Assembly: GCA_902788645.1 (NCBI GenBank) | Contig: CADAKW010000012.1 | Location: forward strand, 1 to 38,373 | DNA from: an uncultured Lachnospiraceae bacterium | GTDB taxonomy: Bacteria > Bacillota > Clostridia > Lachnospirales > Lachnospiraceae | Length of the DNA: 38,373 bases | Direction of reading: 5' to 3' | In this document: positions 34,310 through 38,373 of the stretch, piece after piece | How positions within the stretch are numbered: the stretch's first letter is position 1 | Layout of the letters: each line of letters opens with the position of its first letter | The notes under the pieces: generated by a model | Told to the model about the DNA's origin: nothing | Database searches by the model: none | What the model saw: the letters and a program-made list of their open reading frames with translations, nothing else | Position numbers and translations under genes: made by a program

Positions 34310-34669
34310 TTATTCCATACTGACTACAGTGAAATCCAGACCCTCGATCACATCCCGTATTACGGAATCATCCATCTCCTTGTAAATGGATACGACCGCT
34401 GTCTTTTTGTTCAGATTAACCTTTGCCACGACTCCGTCCAGCTCATCCAGATGCTTCTCAATCCTGTTCTTACAGTTCTGACAATGCATTCCTTCGATAT
34501 GCACGGTAATCTCCCGCAGCTTCGGTCCGTCTATTTTCTTTTTCACCGGTTTTTCCTTCGGACCACCACAGCAGTCACCCTCTCCCTTCATATGCTTCCA
34601 GGTACTGGTGATTGCCGGAATCAGTACGATAACCAGAATGACAACGATTAAAAGTGTTTGTGCATTCAT
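34310..34669 (-). CDS. Membrane-anchored heavy-metal-associated (HMA) domain protein
   Basis: 119 residues. A single N-terminal membrane helix (about 4-20) is followed by a short Cys motif (GDCCGG, C33-C34) reminiscent of FeoB-associated Cys-rich peptides, a basic linker, and a C-terminal HMA domain with the metal-binding loop GMHCQNC (C63, C66). HMA domains usually pass Cu(I) or other soft metals between partners. Here the domain is tethered to the membrane and is not part of a P-type ATPase; no copper transporter gene is next to it. It lies beyond the palindromic element from feoB and may serve in metal trafficking near the iron importer; this link is inference. Confidence 0.85.
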   Translation of the reverse strand: MNAQTLLIVVILVIVLIPAITSTWKHMKGEGDCCGGPKEKPVKKKIDGPKLREITVHIEGMHCQNCKNRIEKHLDELDGVVAKVNLNKKTAVVSIYKEMDDSVIRDVIEGLDFTVVSME

Positions 34670-34730
34670 GACATCATCCCCTTTAATCTTATTATCTCAA
34701 ACTTCGCGCATGTAATATATAGCTGCGCCC

Positions 34731-34758
34731 ATAATATTTCTTATGTCCAAAGTGTAAA
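34731..34758 (-). promoter_or_regulatory. Promoter of the HMA protein gene
   Basis: Minus strand -35 TTTACA (34758-34753), 16-base spacer, -10 TATTAT (34736-34731). Confidence 0.5.
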
Positions 34759-34788
34759 TATGATTTTTTCCTTAGATTATTTGAATAA

Positions 34789-35062
34789 CCGTGAGCTAGT
34801 GACACCAAAATCGTCTTGTCACTTACGGATTTCGAAAAGTCTAATTGCTTTGCTGTTTCGATCTTCGACTACTTGCATCCTGTTTTGTAGGATGCTATGT
34901 AGTGCTGCGTAGCGCATTGTAGCGGGAGCGTGCCTGCCGAAATAACTGATTCCACCCTGGAGGCTCAAGTCGTCCAGACACGTATTCATCGAAACATTGC
35001 AAAGCAAAGACTTTTCAGAAATCCTACTGATCTGCGTCAATTTTGGTGTCACAGCCTCACGG
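34789..35062. mobile_element. 274-bp imperfect palindromic element with 23-bp terminal repeats (MITE-like)
   Basis: The ends are inverted copies: CCGTGAG-CTA-GTGACACCAAAAT (34789-34811) and, reverse-complemented from 35062-35040, CCGTGAG-GCT-GTGACACCAAAAT, i.e. 20 of 23 bases equal. The arms continue to match inward: GGATTTC/GAAATCC, AAAAGTCT/AGACTTTT and TTTCGAT/ATCGAAA. The left part of the centre carries a GCATCCT/AGGATGC hairpin. A 77-codon open frame on the minus strand spans it but has no recognisable domain or ribosome site. It may be a miniature inverted-repeat element or a large structured RNA. No clear target-site duplication was identified. Confidence 0.6.
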
Positions 35063-35092
35063 TATTGTCAAAAATTTTGAGGCAAAAATACA

Positions 35093-35269
35093 TTATTTTT
35101 TTACAGATTTCTTTTTATTAGACATACATGAGCGTGTACAGGATCCTGCTGACGGGCATCCAATACAATGTACGCCTCTTTTCTTCTCTTTATGAATGTA
35201 CCAGACCGCGGAACCCACGATCGCAACTAAAAGTACAATTAAAATAACATTCGCAAGAATACCTGACAT
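35093..35269 (-). CDS. FeoB-associated Cys-rich membrane protein (58 aa)
   Basis: A very small gene just after feoB. The ATG at 35269 follows GGGATGATG and gives a single membrane helix (about residues 4-24, ILANVILIVLLVAIVGSAVW), then a basic segment KEKKRG, a Cys cluster (C35, C38, C44, C48 in HCIGCPSAGSCTRSC) and a Lys-rich tail. This matches the short FeoB-associated Cys-rich proteins seen after feoB in many Firmicutes. They are thought to assist Fe(II) transport, perhaps in the way FeoC does in proteobacteria. It lies 23 bases after the feoB stop, in the same operon. Confidence 0.85.
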   Translation of the reverse strand: MSGILANVILIVLLVAIVGSAVWYIHKEKKRGVHCIGCPSAGSCTRSCMSNKKKSVKK

Positions 35270-35292
35270 AACTCATCATCCCTTTCTGATCA

Positions 35293-37284
35293 TTAATCCA
35301 GCTGATACTCCGTATCAATGGCTCTGTTGGCCTTCTGGATCAGATATACGATAACTGCTGCGAAAATAAGTACTGCGATCAGACCACCAACAAATCCTGC
35401 TCCAAGAGCGCCTGTTGTGATCAGTGTACCGATCTGGTATACCAGGAAACCAACGGTAAATCCGGTTGCCAGCTGGAGACAGATACCTGCAAACAGCCAC
35501 TTACCACTCTGCATCTCAGAGTTCATAGCACCAAGTGCTGCGAAACAAGGTGGTGTATAAAGGTTGAACATCAGGTATGCAAGAGCTGCTACCTTTGTAA
35601 TACCCATAGCCATTGCTACCTTGTTACCACTACCTACCAGTGCAAGCTCATCTGTATCGATAAAATTGGTCAGTGCATAAACAGTTGCAAGTGTACCTAC
35701 TACGTTCTCCTTAGCGATAAATCCTGTGATGGATGCTGCTGCAAGCTGCCATGCTGCGATACCAACAACAGGAACCAGAAGTGTTGCAAATGGACCGGCA
35801 ATGCCTGCAAGGATAGAAGTACTCTCTGCGCCCTTTGCAACAACCTGCAGCTTCCAGTTGAAGGACTGCATGATCTGGACAACGGTGTTACATACAAGGA
35901 TTACAGTACCGGCTTTCTTAATATAAGCTTTACCACGGTTTAACATAGATAAACAGCCAATTTTAAGACTAGGTACTTTATACTCAGGAAGCTCGATAAT
36001 AAAGAATGACTTTCTGTACTTCATACCGGTAACAGCCTTTACCAGAAGAGCTCCTAAGAGGATCAAAAGTATTCCTACAAAATACATTAAAGGTCCTACC
36101 CATTTAGAATGTGGGAAGAACGCACCGGTAAACAGTGCGATTACCGGAAGCTTAGCACCACATGGCATGAATGTTGCTAACATTGCTGTGGTTCTACGCT
36201 CTCTCTCGTTACGAATGGTACGGCATGCCATAATAGCCGGGATACCACAACCGGTACCGATGATCATTGGAATTACGGATTTACCGGAAAGACCTACTCT
36301 CTTAAAGATCGGGTCAAGAACGACAGTTGCACGAGCCATGTATCCACAATCCTCAAGAAGAGCGATCAGGAAGTACATAACCATTACGAGTGGAAGGAAA
36401 CCAACTACGGCACCTACACCACCGATGATACCATCAACGAGTAACGCATACAGGAATGGGTTTGCATTCTCAAGAAGCCCGCCAACCCAGTTCTGGAATG
36501 TCTCGATCCATCCTACAAGGATGTCTGCCAGCCATGTACCAAGTGTTGACTGTGATATGTAGAATACCAGAAACATGATTGCTGCAAAGATGATAATTCC
36601 GGATACCGGATTTGTCAAAACTGCATCGATCTTATCTCCGACATTCTTCTCTTTTGTAAGAACCTTACGATTCTCAACCTGCTTTACGATCGCATTTACG
36701 AACTCGAAACGCTTACGGTCAGCTGCTTCTACTTCCTTCTTATCATGAAGATTGATGTCACCCTGTACATATGGGGCTTTCTGTCCGGCACCTTCCAGAT
36801 CAGCAGCTGTCTGGATCACTTCCTTCAGACCGGTGTCTGTTGTAGATGTTGTCTTGATAACAGGACATCCAAGCTTCTCAGACAATGTCTTCTCATCAAT
36901 CTTATTTCCCTTTTTCTCATTGATATCGCTCTTATTCAATGCGACAACAACCGGAACTCCCAACTCCAGAAGCTGTGTTGTAAAGAATAAGCTACGGCTT
37001 AAGTTTGTTGCATCTACGATATTGACGATCGCATCAGGATGCTCATTTTTTACATAACCACTTGTAATACTCTCCTCAGAGGTAAATGGTGACATTGAAT
37101 ATGCACCTGGAAGATCGACTGCGATCAGCTCCTTAGAACCATTGTAGTGATCTTTCTTGACCGGATACTCTTTCTTATCTACGGTAACACCAGCCCAGTT
37201 ACCGATTTTTTCATTTCTTCCCGTTAATGCGTTGTACATAGTGGTCTTACCACTATTGGGATTACCGGTTAACGCAATTCTCAT
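35293..37284 (-). CDS. feoB: Ferrous iron transporter B
   Basis: The Fe(II) uptake permease, 663 residues. The N-terminal cytoplasmic G-domain has G1 GNPNSGKTT (7-15), the G2 region in WAGVTVDKKE, G3 DLPG and G4 NKSD. A helical linker precedes a membrane domain with about 10 helices containing the Gate core (e.g. IIGTGCGIPAIMACRTIRNERERRTTAM, in blocks, with its conserved Cys) and CGAKLPV. It is shorter than E. coli FeoB (773) but normal for Firmicutes. The start follows AAGGAGG. It is transcribed after feoA and before the small Cys-rich partner. Confidence 0.96.
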   Translation of the reverse strand: MRIALTGNPNSGKTTMYNALTGRNEKIGNWAGVTVDKKEYPVKKDHYNGSKELIAVDLPGAYSMSPFTSEESITSGYVKNEHPDAIVNIVDATNLSRSLFFTTQLLELGVPVVVALNKSDINEKKGNKIDEKTLSEKLGCPVIKTTSTTDTGLKEVIQTAADLEGAGQKAPYVQGDINLHDKKEVEAADRKRFEFVNAIVKQVENRKVLTKEKNVGDKIDAVLTNPVSGIIIFAAIMFLVFYISQSTLGTWLADILVGWIETFQNWVGGLLENANPFLYALLVDGIIGGVGAVVGFLPLVMVMYFLIALLEDCGYMARATVVLDPIFKRVGLSGKSVIPMIIGTGCGIPAIMACRTIRNERERRTTAMLATFMPCGAKLPVIALFTGAFFPHSKWVGPLMYFVGILLILLGALLVKAVTGMKYRKSFFIIELPEYKVPSLKIGCLSMLNRGKAYIKKAGTVILVCNTVVQIMQSFNWKLQVVAKGAESTSILAGIAGPFATLLVPVVGIAAWQLAAASITGFIAKENVVGTLATVYALTNFIDTDELALVGSGNKVAMAMGITKVAALAYLMFNLYTPPCFAALGAMNSEMQSGKWLFAGICLQLATGFTVGFLVYQIGTLITTGALGAGFVGGLIAVLIFAAVIVYLIQKANRAIDTEYQLD

Positions 37285-37333
37285 AAAGAAACCTCCTTAA
37301 TCAAACTATGTGTTATAGTTTTTAATTGTATGA

Positions 37334-37546
37334 TTATATTAAAATAGCTTTCGCTAGATCAATATCAATGTTGTAGCGTCCGTCCTTAATAGACACAACG
37401 CAGTTGTTCTTCTTGCGTGATACAACCGTGATCGGCTCACCACTGTAGCATCCCAGTGAAAATAAAAATGATTTCATTTCCTCATCGCTGGTTGAAATAT
37501 CCCTGACAATGTACTCTGTTCCCAAAACTGCTTCATCAAGACTCAT
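37334..37546 (-). CDS. feoA: Ferrous iron transport protein A
   Basis: 70 residues, an SH3-like cytoplasmic domain that partners FeoB. The pattern EYIVRDIS, FLFSLGCYSGEPITVVSR and a C-terminal DIDLAKAILI fits FeoA. The ATG has GAGAGGA upstream. It is the first gene of the iron operon, 49 bases before feoB. Confidence 0.92.
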   Translation of the reverse strand: MSLDEAVLGTEYIVRDISTSDEEMKSFLFSLGCYSGEPITVVSRKKNNCVVSIKDGRYNIDIDLAKAILI

Positions 37547-37644
37547 AAATAAATCCTCTCTTTACTTCGTTTTATATAACTATGCTTATTCTCTCCTACC
37601 TACAATTAGCAATAACTATTGTTTATCAGTCTGTTCTTTCTTAA

Positions 37645-37660
37645 GTTAGATTGCTCTAAC
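37645..37660. promoter_or_regulatory. Candidate iron-repressor operator (DtxR/IdeR-like dyad)
   Basis: A 16-bp perfect dyad GTTAGA-TTGC-TCTAAC lies at the predicted transcription start of the feo operon, just downstream of the -10. The TTAGA/TCTAA halves resemble DtxR-family boxes (TTAGG..CCTAA). Fur-type repression is the alternative. Confidence 0.55.
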
Positions 37661-37667
37661 CAAAAAT

Positions 37668-37696
37668 AATCTAATACAAAATGTTCCCTTTGTCAA
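37668..37696 (-). promoter_or_regulatory. Promoter of the feoA-feoB operon
   Basis: Minus strand -35 TTGACA (37696-37691), 17-base spacer, -10 TAGATT (37673-37668), with a leader of about 115 bases. Confidence 0.75.
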
Positions 37697-37783
37697 TAAG
37701 TTTTAAAAAATTTCTCAATAAAATGTTCTCTATAACGTGGCTCTCCTCCACAACAAAAGAAATGCCGCACTTCCTAATACACT

Positions 37784-37850
37784 AAAAAACGGCAATCCGG
37801 ACAGAAACTACATACCCATTTGTAATGTTCCATCTGAATTGCCGTTTTTC
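37784..37850. terminator. Terminator after the SseB-like gene
   Basis: A 12-bp perfect stem AAAAACGGCAAT/ATTGCCGTTTTT encloses a 41-base loop and ends in a T run on both strands. The loop is unusually long for a simple terminator. Confidence 0.7.
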
Positions 37851-37865
37851 TATATACTGGCTGTA

Positions 37866-38315
37866 CTATTTCTTCTGTCCCAGTATCACCCAAATCAGGG
37901 CTTTGTCTAACATCAATGTCCTGTTCCACGGATTTAAGATAATCCCCTGTATTTCCTTTGTCTGTACTGCCTGGTTAAATAACTGTCTCATATCCGTCAG
38001 AAAGGTTGACTTTACACTGTCACTCCCCTTCAGCTCCTCCTCAAAGCTTGAAAACACGATCCACCAGCTCTGTCCATTCTCCGTCTGTACTGCCTGAATC
38101 CTGAGCTGACCGTCTGCTTTTGGCGGTTCCACTGCAATGATCACCTGACCGCCCTCCCGCATCCTCTGCCGGATCACTGTCAGGGTATGTGCCAGACGCT
38201 CCTGGGAAGCGTCCTGCTGCAGTCCTGCAATGGCTGCCTCGATCCGTTCATTCCCCTGAAGTCCCGGATCTGTCTCCTGATTTCTCTGATTCTCTTGATT
38301 TTTCTGATTGGTCAT
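37866..38315 (-). CDS. SseB-like protein
   Basis: 149 residues. A low-complexity Asn/Gln-rich start (about residues 1-20) is followed by a domain resembling the SseB N-terminal family, with WWIVFSSFEEELKGS and IQGIILNPWNRTLMLDKALI as the recognisable blocks. The family's biochemical role in Gram-positive bacteria is unknown; E. coli SseB is linked to sulfurtransfer/serine-sensitivity. GAGGAAAAT precedes the ATG. It is transcribed alone, away from the right window edge, and 58 bases of AT-rich sequence remain beyond it with no feature I can support. Confidence 0.75.
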   Translation of the reverse strand: MTNQKNQENQRNQETDPGLQGNERIEAAIAGLQQDASQERLAHTLTVIRQRMREGGQVIIAVEPPKADGQLRIQAVQTENGQSWWIVFSSFEEELKGSDSVKSTFLTDMRQLFNQAVQTKEIQGIILNPWNRTLMLDKALIWVILGQKK

Positions 38316-38373
38316 ATTTTCCTCGTTGTTTAATCTCCTTTTTTAAGTTATTACATTTATTAGTTTATTTATT

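Noticed and set aside
34819..35052. 77-residue minus-strand protein between feoB partner and HMA gene
   Set aside because: The frame lies wholly within the palindromic element, has no ribosome site or domain, and probably reflects the repeat rather than a gene.
1..38373. CRISPR array, tRNA or rRNA genes
   Set aside because: No regularly spaced direct repeats, cloverleaf ends or rRNA-like stretches were noticed on reading both strands.

Overview
The window looks like chromosomal DNA of a gut-type Lachnospiraceae (Clostridia, low-to-mid GC Firmicute). I base this on strong AGGAGG ribosome sites, TTGACA-17-TATAAT promoters, U-tract terminators, a ZTP riboswitch, a phosphoketolase, an ATP-type PEP carboxykinase, and a feoA-feoB locus with FeoB-associated Cys-rich proteins. 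I cannot name the genus. I saw no rRNA, tRNA, CRISPR array, phage or complete insertion sequence. Nearly all genes lie on the minus strand. The exceptions are a split peptidoglycan O-acetyltransferase and pckA.

Layout. 1-3.5 kb: partial cation diffusion facilitator, proS, and a receiver-ComFB response regulator behind a consensus promoter. 3.5-11.1 kb: a tightly packed operon that opens with a Tet(M)/EF-G-like GTPase fused to a whole Rae1/YacP-type NYN RNase, then MoxR ATPase, DUF58, membrane transglutaminase and DUF1292. 11.2-14 kb: a hypothetical gene, a stand-alone AICAR transformylase and a PurO-type IMP cyclohydrolase, with a ZTP riboswitch in front of the purine genes. 14-18.1 kb: a BlaR1/BlaI-like sensor-repressor pair diverging from an OatA-like system split into a membrane acyltransferase and an anchored SGNH protein.

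18.1-25.5 kb: CorA-like transporter, pckA, a candidate orphan small RNA, an ABC ATPase beside a deletion-fused lipoprotein/permease remnant, and phosphoketolase. 25.5-34.2 kb: a putative nitrogen/polyamine block with aldehyde dehydrogenase, potDCBA, a PII-like protein lacking every tyrosine, a LuxR-type regulator and a neurotransmitter:sodium symporter. 34.2-37.7 kb: an iron uptake locus of feoA, feoB, a 58-residue Cys-rich membrane peptide, a 274-bp imperfect palindromic element, and a membrane-anchored HMA domain protein. The window ends with an SseB-like protein.

Themes. Several genes (CDF, luxR, PII) have an intrinsic terminator just upstream of the ribosome site, which suggests attenuation. 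The least ordinary protein is the GTPase-RNase fusion: both halves belong to families that act at the ribosomal A site, so it is a candidate ribosome-targeting factor. All functions are assigned by reading motifs; no similarity search was run.
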